In this document: in pieces, positions 1 through 6,977 of the stretch
Layout: each line of letters starts with the position of its first letter
Position numbering within the stretch: the stretch's first letter is position 1
Origin: Nitrososphaera sp.
GTDB taxonomy: Archaea; Thermoproteota; Nitrososphaeria; Nitrososphaerales; Nitrososphaeraceae
Length of the DNA stretch: 7,858 nucleotides
NCBI GenBank assembly: GCA_025929855.1
Contig: JAICPK010000037.1
Coordinates: 1-7,858, forward strand
Direction: 5' to 3'
Program-made: the position numbers and the translations under genes
The notes under the pieces: model-generated
Databases searched by the model: none
What the model saw: only the letters and a program-made list of their open reading frames with translations
What the model was told of the DNA's origin: nothing

Positions 1-9
1 GTGTAGAAC

Positions 10-273
10 ATGATAAAGGAGAAGATAAAGGTCAACAATCGCAGCTATGACGTCACAATGAATGAACAAACACATATGTATGCAATGCGATTGAGGAGGC
101 TTTATCAACAGAGCTACAGCGACATGGACAGCTTTGACGAAGTGAGTTCTGAGATCTCCACCACCATAAGCAATTTACTTAAACACGCCGTTTCGCCGGA
201 GGTAAGGGAGGATGATATGGACGGTGTCATCCAGCAGCTACTGAAAATGTATGAAAAAACCACTAGGAAGTAG
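10..273 (+). CDS. small uncharacterised protein, 87 aa
   Basis: I do not recognise this protein. It is 87 residues, highly charged, with no cysteine pair, signal peptide or membrane segment. After a short basic start (IKEKIKVNNRSYDV) most of it should be alpha-helical: roughly residues 18-60 (rich in Met, Arg, Ser, Glu) and 66-86, ending in a basic tail. An in-frame TAG at 4-6 lies just before the ATG at 10, so the gene cannot extend upstream; a second ATG at 58 is an alternative start. Only nine bases precede the ATG, so no promoter can be judged. It lies 47 bases before thrC on the same strand, but thrC has its own TATA-like box, so they need not be one operon. The coding call rests on open length, natural composition and compact placement. 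Confidence 0.6.
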   Translation: MIKEKIKVNNRSYDVTMNEQTHMYAMRLRRLYQQSYSDMDSFDEVSSEISTTISNLLKHAVSPEVREDDMDGVIQQLLKMYEKTTRK

Positions 274-290
274 CAGCATCTAGAACAACG

Positions 291-298
291 TCTAAATA
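291..298 (+). promoter_or_regulatory. TATA box for thrC
   Basis: TCTAAATA sits 23-30 bases before the thrC ATG and is close to the archaeal TATA consensus (TTTAWATA). With transcription starting about 25 bases downstream, the mRNA would begin at or next to the ATG, i.e. be leaderless. No convincing Shine-Dalgarno sequence precedes the ATG, which fits. Confidence 0.5.
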
Positions 299-320
299 AC
301 AATCAGAAGGCTCCAATAAT

Positions 321-1661
321 ATGGATGCACTTACTTTCAAAAAATGCATCAATCCCTCATGCGGTTTAACTCATGACATTAATAATGATATTTACAGATG
401 CTCCTGTGGCTCGCTTCTCGATATAAAGTATAGTGAGAAGCAAAGCCGGGACTTGATAGAGAAGTTCTATCATCGTAGAGATCATGGAGGAAACATTTAC
501 AACGAAAGTGGAGTATGGCGCTTTCGCGAACTAATCAATTTTGTCGGTATAAACACAGAAGACTTTGAAGAATGCGCCCGTTTGCTAGTATCGCTTGACG
601 GCTCTGAAGGCCGCCTTTCCAAACCCTACAAAATGAGCAAGGTAGCTGAGTATGCAAGCATGGACCATAACTCGTTATTTCTTCAACCGGAAGGATACAA
701 TCCCTCAGGCTCGTTTAAGGATAACGGCATGTCGACTGCGATGACACATGCAAAAATGATTGGCGTAAAAAGGATAGTTTGTGCCTCCACTGGCAATACT
801 TCAGCTTCTGCAGCGATGTATGCTGCAAATGAAAATATGGCATGTGACGTCTACATCCCAAGAGGCGAAATTGCCCCTGGTAAGCTCGGTCAGGCCTTTC
901 AGTTTGGCGCGCAGATAATACAAGTACAAGGAAATTTTGATGACGCTCTTACTGCATCGCTCAAAAACGCGAAAGAAACCGGGGGATACACAGTAAACTC
1001 AGTCAATCCATTTCGCCTGGAAGGGCAAAAGACCATCCTTTACCGGGCCCTTGAATACCTTGACTGGAGCCCCCCGGACTGGATAGTGTATCCGGGTGGA
1101 GCTTTAGGCAACGCTTCGAGCTGCGGAAAGTGCTTAATTGAGCTCTATGAATGGGGCTGGATTAAGAAAATTCCGCGGCTTGTGGTAGTGAATGCAGAGG
1201 GGGCAGATACGTTATACAAACTTTATAATGGATTCTTTGAAGACAAGCCTTTAAGATGGAACGGAGGCAGGCCAGATCTTGCAATCATTGACCGCTATTA
1301 TGCGCACCTTGACAAAAAAGGGATCAGACCCAAGACCCACGCAACTGCAATTCAGATAGGTAGACCTGCCAATATTGTCAAGGCACTACGCGCCCTAGAT
1401 TTTACTAATGGTGTAGTGGTGGAGGTGAGCGATAAGGAAATGAGCGATGGCATGTCAATCGTTGGTCTAAATGGCTTTGACTGTGAAATGGCGTCTGGAG
1501 CAGTTCCCGCAGGTGTTAAAAAGCTCCGCAAGGAAGGGGTAATGAAGAAGGATGATGTTGTGGTTGGAATCCTTACTGGAAGGCAGAAGGATCCTGCCCT
1601 TGCAGTGGAGTATCATACAAATGTAGATAATATGTTTGCAAGGCCACCAACGAGTCACTAG
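321..1661 (+). CDS. thrC: threonine synthase
   Basis: A PLP-dependent enzyme expected to convert O-phospho-L-homoserine and water to L-threonine and phosphate in the cytoplasm, the last step of threonine synthesis and the supplier of isoleucine precursor. The 446 residues show the fold-type II layout: an N-terminal cysteine cluster (C9, C14, C27, C29) like the small zinc-ribbon start of many archaeal threonine synthases; the PLP lysine K133 in NPSGSFKDNG (128-137); the substrate loop ASTGNTSAS (155-163); and the glycine-rich cofactor-phosphate loop YPGGALGNAS (257-266). Length is normal for this class. The ATG at 321 places the cysteine cluster at the start and has a TATA-like box at leaderless distance. 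It converges on trpE. A related activity such as cysteate synthase cannot be fully excluded from sequence alone, but the complete motifs and the biosynthetic neighbours favour ThrC. Confidence 0.9.
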   Translation: MDALTFKKCINPSCGLTHDINNDIYRCSCGSLLDIKYSEKQSRDLIEKFYHRRDHGGNIYNESGVWRFRELINFVGINTEDFEECARLLVSLDGSEGRLSKPYKMSKVAEYASMDHNSLFLQPEGYNPSGSFKDNGMSTAMTHAKMIGVKRIVCASTGNTSASAAMYAANENMACDVYIPRGEIAPGKLGQAFQFGAQIIQVQGNFDDALTASLKNAKETGGYTVNSVNPFRLEGQKTILYRALEYLDWSPPDWIVYPGGALGNASSCGKCLIELYEWGWIKKIPRLVVVNAEGADTLYKLYNGFFEDKPLRWNGGRPDLAIIDRYYAHLDKKGIRPKTHATAIQIGRPANIVKALRALDFTNGVVVEVSDKEMSDGMSIVGLNGFDCEMASGAVPAGVKKLRKEGVMKKDDVVVGILTGRQKDPALAVEYHTNVDNMFARPPTSH

Positions 1662-1668
1662 GATTTTC

Positions 1669-1685
1669 CTTTTTGTGTCAAAAAG
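1669..1685. terminator. T-rich hairpin just past thrC
   Basis: A perfect 7-base inverted repeat, CTTTTTG and CAAAAAG with a TGT loop, begins 8 bases after the thrC stop and sits in a T-rich run (1665-1674). Archaeal termination depends mainly on T-tracts, so this is a reasonable thrC terminator, although the stem is AT-rich and weak. Confidence 0.4.
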
Positions 1686-1747
1686 AGGATCAATGACTTT
1701 ATTACTATATTGATAGTATTAAAATGATAATTTGCTATTATTATGAT

Positions 1748-1804
1748 GGATAGGACTATATTATCTACTTGTTCAAAATGATACTGGAGAAATAGTCTCT
1801 ATCC
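1748..1804. repeat. imperfect inverted repeat in the convergent gap
   Basis: GGATAGGACTAT (1748-1759) pairs with ATAGTCTCTATCC (1792-1804) across a 32-base loop: twelve pairs with one bulged base. It lies between the convergent thrC and trpE genes and would form a stem in transcripts from either side. A two-way terminator is the simplest reading; a small RNA is possible but not shown. Confidence 0.4.
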
Positions 1805-1871
1805 TGCTCTTTTTCAATTTAATAGCAACGAAATCAACAAACAGTACACAACACGATTTGACTGACTGAGC

Positions 1872-1876
1872 AAAAA
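1872..1876 (-). terminator. T-run directly after trpE
   Basis: On the minus strand the trpE TAA is followed by GAGGATTTTTGC, a run of five T within ten bases of the stop. It is short but correctly placed for an archaeal T-tract terminator. The thrC stop on the other strand is followed by the similar GATTTTCC. Confidence 0.3.
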
Positions 1877-1881
1877 TCCTC

Positions 1882-3153
1882 TTAGTCGGATGCTGCCTCC
1901 TTCAGAGCGGAAAGTAGGGCGCTTGCCTTATGTTCAGTTTCTGCCCATTCAAGTCCTGGATCAGAATCAATAACGATGCCTGCCCCTGACTGGACATATG
2001 CCTTGCTGCCATTCACAAATAGTGACCTTATCGTTATTGCAAAGTCGCATGAACCATTAAATGAAAAATAGCCTATGGCGCCAGCATAAGGTCCTCTGAA
2101 TGAAGGCTCAAGCTCATCTATTATTTGCATTGCACGAACTTTAGGAGCGCCTGACACAGTGCCAGCTGGAAAGACAGCTTTGACAGAATTGTACGAATCA
2201 AAATTCTTGTCCAATCTACCGATGACATGAGAGACAATATGTTGAACATGACTGAATCGCTTAACGCTCATGAAGTCCTCAACTTTAACCGTGCCAAATT
2301 TACAGACCCTTCCTATATCATTCCTCGCTAGATCGACAAGCATTGTATGTTCAGCAATTTCCTTTTCATCCTCGAGCAATTCTTTACGCAACTCTTCGTT
2401 CTTCTTTTCATCCTGAAGTATCTGCCTTGTGCCTGCGATAGGGAACGTCTCGATAAAGTCTTTTGTGATACGAATGAGCATTTCAGGACTCGAGCCTATT
2501 ATGCACCTGTCAGACATTTTTAGCATATACATGTATGGCGAGGGATTTACTTCTCGAAGTTTGGCATACAGATCAATAAGATTGCCTTTGACTCTAAACT
2601 TCATGCTCTTTGCGAGCACTACTTGGAAAACGTGACCATCGTATATGTAGCGCTTTGCCTTCTCCACCATTTTTACAAAGTCTTTCTTTGTCATGTTTCT
2701 CTTTGGCGTCGAACATGAGAACCTAGCAGGTTTACGTTTCATCTGAGCCATCTTGTGCACTATTTGCTCTAGCCGCGATTCTCCAAGAAAAAAATAGTAA
2801 GCTTGATTTTCCTTGTGGTTGAAGAGTATGCCGTCATCATAGATGCCAAATTCAAGGAGGGGAAAATCGCTAGCTTCTTTGTTATTGTTGATTGGCAAAT
2901 GCTCCCAGAACCGGGTCGCATCGTAACTGATGTATCCTACCGCGCCCCCAATATAGCGGAAACGATCATCATTGATTTTGGGCATTAAGTTGCGGATGCT
3001 TGACAGTGGATCTTCTGCCCGCGAGCTTCGTAGAATTCTTCCGGTTCTATCTTTAACCTTGAAATCCTTAGAGTCGCATGTTATGACCAGTTTGGGGTCA
3101 AAGCCAATGACAGACATTTCAGCTAGCTCTTCGGGCCCGATGAGTGACTCCAA
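1882..3153 (-). CDS. trpE: anthranilate synthase component I (5' end disrupted)
   Basis: The large subunit of anthranilate synthase, which converts chorismate to anthranilate using ammonia delivered by TrpG; first committed step of tryptophan synthesis. The chorismate-binding domain is complete; numbering from the TTG at 3153: GGAVGYISYD (69-78), NPSPYMY (203-209), SSPEML (221-226), PIAGTR (238-243), HTMLVDLARNDIGRV (269-283), FPAGTVSGAPK (328-338), YVQSGAGIV (386-394) and EWAETEHKA (402-410). PIAGT, rather than the PIKGT of many PabB proteins, favours TrpE over aminodeoxychorismate synthase. The usual GTRPRG is GTRQIL here. The TTG start is almost certainly wrong: it cuts inside the LES tryptophan-feedback motif, and conserved sequence continues upstream to 3280 (separate entry), giving about 465 residues. 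No trpG or other trp gene is in the window, so its partner is encoded elsewhere. It follows ilvD by 48 bases from the repaired start. Confidence 0.9.
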   Translation of the reverse strand: MESLIGPEELAEMSVIGFDPKLVITCDSKDFKVKDRTGRILRSSRAEDPLSSIRNLMPKINDDRFRYIGGAVGYISYDATRFWEHLPINNNKEASDFPLLEFGIYDDGILFNHKENQAYYFFLGESRLEQIVHKMAQMKRKPARFSCSTPKRNMTKKDFVKMVEKAKRYIYDGHVFQVVLAKSMKFRVKGNLIDLYAKLREVNPSPYMYMLKMSDRCIIGSSPEMLIRITKDFIETFPIAGTRQILQDEKKNEELRKELLEDEKEIAEHTMLVDLARNDIGRVCKFGTVKVEDFMSVKRFSHVQHIVSHVIGRLDKNFDSYNSVKAVFPAGTVSGAPKVRAMQIIDELEPSFRGPYAGAIGYFSFNGSCDFAITIRSLFVNGSKAYVQSGAGIVIDSDPGLEWAETEHKASALLSALKEAASD

Positions 3154-3280
3154 GATGAAGACCCTTTCGTAGAGGTGGTAGAGCTTTTTAAAAAGTTGAA
3201 ACTGATTTTCAGAAGTAGTGAGCTTCTGTACCTGGACTGAACCGCCTATAAGATGACCAAAAGCAATCCCTCTTGCTCAT
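3154..3280 (-). other. trpE: true N-terminal part of TrpE, joined by an apparent +1 shift
   Basis: Upstream of the TTG the trpE frame stays open back to a TGA (3277-3279) and encodes TrpE-like sequence ending FKKLYHLYERVFI, which leads straight into LESLIG, the feedback-site region of TrpE. No ATG, GTG or TTG occurs in that frame. The only good start is ATG at 3278-3280, one frame away, preceded by GGTAGGAG (3284-3291) and a TATA box. Its own frame ends after 23 codons (MSKRDCFWSSYRR...HYF). Removing one G from the GGG at 3268-3270 fuses the two and gives MSKRIAFGHLIGG..., adding 42 residues. Alternatives are initiation at the ATT (3265-3267), which would give (M)AFGHLIGG, or genuine +1 recoding. 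I infer that the extra sequence belongs to TrpE; the mechanism is open. Confidence 0.75.
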
Positions 3281-3283
3281 ATT

Positions 3284-3291
3284 CTCCTACC
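3284..3291 (-). promoter_or_regulatory. Shine-Dalgarno-like site before the ATG at 3280
   Basis: GGTAGGAG lies three bases before the ATG at 3280. The spacing is short, but it is one of the clearest ribosome binding sites in the window and decides in favour of 3280 as the intended trpE start. Confidence 0.5.
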
Positions 3292-3317
3292 TACAATTGA
3301 GTCTGCAGTAAAAATAA

Positions 3318-3325
3318 AATTTAAA
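3318..3325 (-). promoter_or_regulatory. TATA box for trpE
   Basis: TTTAAATT on the minus strand, 38-45 bases before the ATG at 3280 and inside the short gap after ilvD. It predicts a transcript start some 10-20 bases upstream of that ATG, leaving a short leader that holds the GGTAGGAG site. This suggests trpE can be transcribed independently of ilvD. Confidence 0.5.
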
Positions 3326-3328
3326 CCT

Positions 3329-5008
3329 TTATCGCTTAGTAGTAGCCATGACTGCACCTTCCGATGCAGACTCGACTAGCAATGCGTATTTTGCAAGAGC
3401 TCCTGTAGTGTAGCGAGGTTTGATAGGCTTCCACTTTCTTATCCTTTTTCTCAGCTCGCCATCCGAAACCATGAGGTCTATCCTGCTTCTTTGCATGTCA
3501 ATTATGATTTGATCATATTCCTTTACTAGGGCAATGGGGCCACCAGCCATCGCTTCAGGAGCAACATGACCTACCATAAATCCTCTAGTTGCGCCCGAAA
3601 ACCTTCCGTCTGTAACCATGGCAACTTTTTCTCCTAGGCCTTGTCCTACGACGGCGGCAGTTACTGAGAGCATTTCACGCATTCCCGGTCCTCCTTTAGG
3701 TCCCTCATAACGGATAACGATTGTGTCGCCTTCTACTATCTTGCGCTCTGATACAGCTTCAAATGCGTCCTCTTCTGTGTCAAATACTCTTGCTCTGCCA
3801 ACAAATTCCTTTCTTTGTACTCCTGCAAGCTTCATTACCGCGCCTTCGGGTGCAAGAGAGCCTTTAAGAACCTTAAGTGTACCTTCGTGCTTGATTGGGT
3901 TGTCGAGATGTCTGATTACCTTGTTGTCAGTATCGAAGTTAAACTTGACGGATTCCAAATTTTCCTTCATGGTCCTGCCGTTGACTGTCAAGACATTGCC
4001 GTTTAAAAGATTCTTTTTGAGCAGACTATTGAGTATTATTGGTACGCCACCCACCTTGTCCAGGTCAGCCATTATATACATTCCACCGGGCCTCATATCT
4101 GCGATGTGAGGAGTACGCTTCCGAATCCTTTCAAAGTCTGAAAGATTCAGTTTTACCCCCACTTCCCTTGCTATTGCGAGGAGGTGCAGCACAGCATTGG
4201 TCGAACCGCCTATTGCATTTGCCATCATAATTGCATTCTCAAAGGCTTCAAAGGTCATGATGTCGCGTGGTCTGATGTTAGTTTCAAGCAGACTCATTAT
4301 GGCTTTGCCAGTGTTATAGCAGATTTCGACTCGTCGTTCGCTCTCTGCTGGAGCAGACGCGCTTCCAAGCATTGACATTCCCAGCGCTTCGCTAATTGAA
4401 GCCATCGTATTTGCAGTGTACATGCCAGCACATGACCCTGCGCTAGGACATGCAACATTTTCAAGGCTAACGAGTTCCTGCAATGTCATCTTACCGGCGT
4501 CATATGCCCCCACAGCTTCATAAACATCCTGCACCGTTACCTGCTTACCGTTCCACAAACCCGGCATGATAGTTCCCCCATAAACAAATATTGAGGGCCG
4601 GTTCAGCCGGCCCATACCCATTAGTGTCCCGGGTAGGCTCTTATCACAGCCTGAAATACCTACTAAGCCGTCGTATTGATGAGCTCTGACCATTACTTCA
4701 ATAGAATCTGCGATTATTTCACGGCTCACGAGAGAGGCCTTCATGCCCTCGTGGCCCATAGCAATGCCATCAGAAACGGCAATCGCGGTGAACTCCCTTG
4801 GAGTGCATCCAGCATCTTTTACGCCACGTTTAGCGCTCTGGGCAAGTCGTCCAAGATGAATGTTGCAGGGGGTGGCCTCGTTACATGTAGAAGATACTCC
4901 TACAAGAGGCCGGTCTAAGTCTCCATCTGTCAGTCCCATTGCCTTGTACATTGCCCGATGCGGAGCCCTCTGTGGCCCCTCGAGCGTCTTTCTACTCTCG
5001 AGCTTCAT
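3329..5008 (-). CDS. ilvD: dihydroxy-acid dehydratase
   Basis: Dehydrates 2,3-dihydroxyisovalerate and 2,3-dihydroxy-3-methylvalerate to the 2-oxo acids that become valine/leucine and isoleucine; a cytoplasmic iron-sulfur enzyme. At 559 residues it has normal family length. Three cysteines fit the cluster ligands: C48 in ATPCN, C121 in GCDKSLPG and C193 in [16 protein letters not shown] (187-202). Three such ligands suggest the [2Fe-2S] type. In this family D80, D122 and K123 (a carbamylated lysine) bind magnesium, and S471 in [11 protein letters not shown] is the proposed catalytic base. GGSTNAVLH (267-275) is also typical. Sugar-acid dehydratases of the same superfamily are similar, but the overall sequence reads as IlvD. 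The ATG at 5008 lies 39 bases after the zinc-ribbon gene and has its own TATA-like box. Threonine from ThrC feeds the isoleucine branch served by this enzyme. Confidence 0.95.
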   Translation of the reverse strand: MKLESRKTLEGPQRAPHRAMYKAMGLTDGDLDRPLVGVSSTCNEATPCNIHLGRLAQSAKRGVKDAGCTPREFTAIAVSDGIAMGHEGMKASLVSREIIADSIEVMVRAHQYDGLVGISGCDKSLPGTLMGMGRLNRPSIFVYGGTIMPGLWNGKQVTVQDVYEAVGAYDAGKMTLQELVSLENVACPSAGSCAGMYTANTMASISEALGMSMLGSASAPAESERRVEICYNTGKAIMSLLETNIRPRDIMTFEAFENAIMMANAIGGSTNAVLHLLAIAREVGVKLNLSDFERIRKRTPHIADMRPGGMYIMADLDKVGGVPIILNSLLKKNLLNGNVLTVNGRTMKENLESVKFNFDTDNKVIRHLDNPIKHEGTLKVLKGSLAPEGAVMKLAGVQRKEFVGRARVFDTEEDAFEAVSERKIVEGDTIVIRYEGPKGGPGMREMLSVTAAVVGQGLGEKVAMVTDGRFSGATRGFMVGHVAPEAMAGGPIALVKEYDQIIIDMQRSRIDLMVSDGELRKRIRKWKPIKPRYTTGALAKYALLVESASEGAVMATTKR

Positions 5009-5030
5009 TGCAATTATCGATACAGGTGCA

Positions 5031-5038
5031 TATTTTAA
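5031..5038 (-). promoter_or_regulatory. TATA-like box for ilvD
   Basis: TTAAAATA on the minus strand, 23-30 bases before the ilvD ATG, one mismatch from TTTAAATA. It sits in the 39-base gap after the zinc-ribbon gene and would allow a separate leaderless ilvD transcript in addition to read-through. Confidence 0.4.
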
Positions 5039-5047
5039 GATTCTCAG

Positions 5048-5236
5048 TTACTCAAGAGTCGCCGTTATTTTGACAGCATCAATCCCCTCTACCTTGAAAA
5101 CGGTCTCGCACATACCGCATTCTGCATTACCACTTGAAAGATCCTTAGCAGGTACCTCTTCATTCAAGTAGTCACACTTGGGGCAGCGGAAAGAGAAAGT
5201 CATGTCAAAGCTATCGAGCTCGAGTGTTTCGCCCAT
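5048..5236 (-). CDS. small zinc-ribbon protein, LysW-like layout
   Basis: A 62-residue protein with one zinc ribbon: C18-P-K-C21 and C40-G-M-C43 separated by 18 residues, with short beta-strand-like segments around them. The spacing, the VP after the first cysteine pair, the small size and a C-terminal glutamate recall LysW, the amino-group carrier of archaeal lysine/arginine synthesis. The diagnostic LysW ending EDWGE is absent (the end is ITATLE), so I do not assign that function. It is first in the run that continues with ilvD 39 bases later and then trpE. A role in assembling or stabilising IlvD, or in regulation, is conceivable but unsupported. The ATG at 5236 has a near-perfect TATA box at leaderless distance, which supports both the gene and its start. 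Confidence 0.8.
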   Translation of the reverse strand: MGETLELDSFDMTFSFRCPKCDYLNEEVPAKDLSSGNAECGMCETVFKVEGIDAVKITATLE

Positions 5237-5261
5237 CTATGTAAAAGTCGGACCCTTGGTC

Positions 5262-5269
5262 TATTTAAA
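5262..5269 (-). promoter_or_regulatory. TATA box for the zinc-ribbon/ilvD run
   Basis: TTTAAATA on the minus strand is an exact match to the archaeal consensus, 26-33 bases before the ATG at 5236. It predicts a leaderless mRNA and is the best promoter in the window. Confidence 0.65.
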
Positions 5270-5289
5270 AATTAATGTGTGTAATAGCA

Positions 5290-5298
5290 AAAAATAAA
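5290..5298 (+). promoter_or_regulatory. possible TATA-like box for the HIT gene
   Basis: AAAAATAAA lies 36-44 bases before the HIT ATG at 5334 in the 97-base divergent gap, about 20 bases from the opposite-facing TATA box. It is a weak match; CAATATGC at 5303-5310 is an alternative. Confidence 0.25.
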
Positions 5299-5333
5299 CA
5301 ACCAATATGCTCACAAGCTAGTAAGCACAGCAT

Positions 5334-5753
5334 ATGAGCAAGCCTTGCATCTTCTGCTCCATAATAGCCGGAGAAGAGCCCTGCGTTCAGATCCACCACG
5401 AAAATGGCTTCTTAGTTCTGATGGACAAATATCCAATCAACCCTGGTCATGCCCTAGTGATGCCAACAAAACATTACGAGACATTGCTCCATATGCCTCC
5501 TGCCCAAGTGGGCAAATTGTATTCTTTGGTACCGAGAATCGCTAAGGCAATAATATCGGCTGTAAAGGCTGATGGCTTCAATGTTGGGCAGAACAACGGA
5601 ATAGCTGCTAACCAAATTGTCCCACATGTACATGTCCACATTGTGCCCCGGTTTCATGATGACAGCCCCGATGGAAAATGGCCTTCCAGAAAGGTTGCCT
5701 CTCAAAAAGACATAGCTGAAATAGCACAAAAGATCAAAGATGAAATATCCTAA
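5334..5753 (+). CDS. HIT-family nucleotide hydrolase
   Basis: A 139-residue histidine-triad protein of the Hint/HIT group. Family members hydrolyse phosphoramidate or phosphoanhydride bonds of nucleotides, such as AMP conjugates or dinucleoside polyphosphates; the true substrate here is unknown. The triad is PHVHVHIVPR with H98, H100 and H102; H100 is the expected nucleophile. C5 and C8 in the N-terminal CIFC, with H47 and H98, fit the zinc site found in many family members. Other landmarks are NPGHALVMPTKHY (36-48) and GFNVGQNNG (81-89). The length is complete, and the C-terminus is a charged helix. The gene is transcribed divergently from the zinc-ribbon gene and converges on the phosphatase, so it is probably a single-gene unit. 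The start at 5334 puts the zinc cysteines at residues 5 and 8, as usual. Confidence 0.9.
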   Translation: MSKPCIFCSIIAGEEPCVQIHHENGFLVLMDKYPINPGHALVMPTKHYETLLHMPPAQVGKLYSLVPRIAKAIISAVKADGFNVGQNNGIAANQIVPHVHVHIVPRFHDDSPDGKWPSRKVASQKDIAEIAQKIKDEIS

Positions 5754-5871
5754 CCTCTTGAAAATACCTTTTGTAATCTTCAACACGCTATCAACAGCGA
5801 GCTGGACATGGCACTGCTGGTCAGTCAAGGAACACGGTAAAAGTGGTGTAGCTAATGGTAGGGTTACATCA

Positions 5872-5883
5872 TCAGCTAGCTGA
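5872..5883. repeat. 12-base perfect palindrome
   Basis: TCAGCTAGCTGA is fully self-complementary and lies in the 260-base convergent gap between the HIT gene and the phosphatase (5754-6013). Nothing else in that gap can be named beyond a run of eight T at 5998-6005, which could end transcripts from the HIT side. A protein-binding site or a terminator stem are possible. Confidence 0.35.
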
Positions 5884-6013
5884 GGGGTCTGAGTGAGACA
5901 AAAAATGTTAAACCTTTACAGTCATATTTATGGCAAAAGTTTGCTTTGAGTCGCACCTTCTACGTAATATACTGATTCTAATCATAATCTTGCACAATTT
6001 TTTTTCTAATAGA

Positions 6014-6802
6014 TCAAACCGCGATTGAAGATGATGAAGCTCTTTTTTCTTCATCTAGTTCATAGGCTCTTTTGGCGTTAATCTCTACAATACCTTTGTT
6101 CTTCACATATGCTCGTAATGTCCCACCAAATACAACACCACCGTCCAATGAGCATGCCCAGTCAGAGACCCATGCCTTATCGTGTCGTTGATGTCCGAAA
6201 AAGATCTTTATCGAAGGAGGAGAATGATGCCTTTGTGATGAGTACAGATAGGGATATTCATACCACCACGGATCTGCGCCTTGATTGGAAATTTTCTTAG
6301 TCTTTGGATTCCATGTTCTAACATAGATACAGTGATCCTTCTGCTGTCTATTGATCGGTCTATCCGGACGTATCCCGGCATGTACGACATATGAACCCTC
6401 TGCGTACCTCACTATCCAAGGAAGAGATTCTAACCATTTCAAGAATGATGGATCCCTGAGAAACTCCTCCCCGCATTGCTCAATTGTCTTGACAAGAGCA
6501 CTAGTTTGTACATGATGTCCTCCAAGATATCTTAAAAGCTTCTTTTCATGATTGGACATCAATGTATAAACTGAGGGAGTATGCATAGCAAACATTAGGG
6601 TTTCTTTAATCTTGGGCCCGCGATCGATAAGGTCGCCAGTCAGTATCAGAATATGACTCTGTGGTGACCAGTCAATCACATCAAGCAGTTCACTAAGCTC
6701 GTCGTAACAGCCATGTATGTCTCCTATGATTGCAACCTTCTTACCTGCACAATGCCTTCGTAAGTCGAGGATCTGGGCAATTTCCCCGCGATTAGGTTTC
6801 AT
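6014..6802 (-). CDS. PPP-type metallophosphatase (PNKP/PrpE-like)
   Basis: A calcineurin-like metallophosphoesterase of 262 residues that should hydrolyse phosphoesters with two metal ions. The motifs appear in order: GDIHG (27-31), GDLIDRG (56-62), SNHE (83-86), HAG (141-143) and FGHQ (202-205), followed by LDGGVVFGGTL (219-229). These supply the ligands D28, H30, D57, N84, H141 and H204, with R61 and H85 for catalysis. The stretch NHEKKLLRYLGG and the WWYEYPY region before the last histidine resemble the phosphatase domain of bacterial polynucleotide kinase-phosphatase and the PrpE diadenosine-tetraphosphatase group more than ApaH or eukaryotic PP1; there is no kinase or ligase domain. The usual GNHE glycine is serine here. 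The C-terminus ends in a loose serine-rich tail. The ATG at 6802 is preceded at suitable distance by GTGAT, a possible ribosome binding site. RNA end repair, nucleotide cleavage or protein dephosphorylation cannot be told apart. Confidence 0.85.
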   Translation of the reverse strand: MKPNRGEIAQILDLRRHCAGKKVAIIGDIHGCYDELSELLDVIDWSPQSHILILTGDLIDRGPKIKETLMFAMHTPSVYTLMSNHEKKLLRYLGGHHVQTSALVKTIEQCGEEFLRDPSFLKWLESLPWIVRYAEGSYVVHAGIRPDRPINRQQKDHCIYVRTWNPKTKKISNQGADPWWYEYPYLYSSQRHHSPPSIKIFFGHQRHDKAWVSDWACSLDGGVVFGGTLRAYVKNKGIVEINAKRAYELDEEKRASSSSIAV

Positions 6803-6977
6803 ATGCTGACATCACTTATCCTTGATAGTTAATGAAGCTGAGGTCTAATGCCTATATGAAAGATAATATTGCACAAGCTACAGTGGGGGCCAGCAAGAAT
6901 AGGGGATGCTGTGCATGCAATGATAGACATAACGCTTCCAGTAACACTAAGATGAGATTTAGTTCTGATAGTTAACG

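Noticed and set aside
3723..4109. 128-codon plus-strand frame opposite ilvD
   Set aside because: Ser/Thr/Leu-rich shadow of a highly conserved enzyme on the other strand.
5454..5828. 124-codon minus-strand frame across the HIT gene
   Set aside because: TTG start and lies opposite a clear HIT coding region with intact motifs.
6856..6975. A 39-codon plus-strand frame from ATG 6856 containing RGCCACNDRH
   Set aside because: Short, no promoter or ribosome site at suitable distance, and a low-complexity Ser/Asn end; competing short frames on the other strand look equally good.
6823..6975. Direct repeat TGATAGTTAA at 6823-6832 and 6966-6975
   Set aside because: Only ten bases and AT-rich; two copies 143 bases apart are not enough to call an element or operator.
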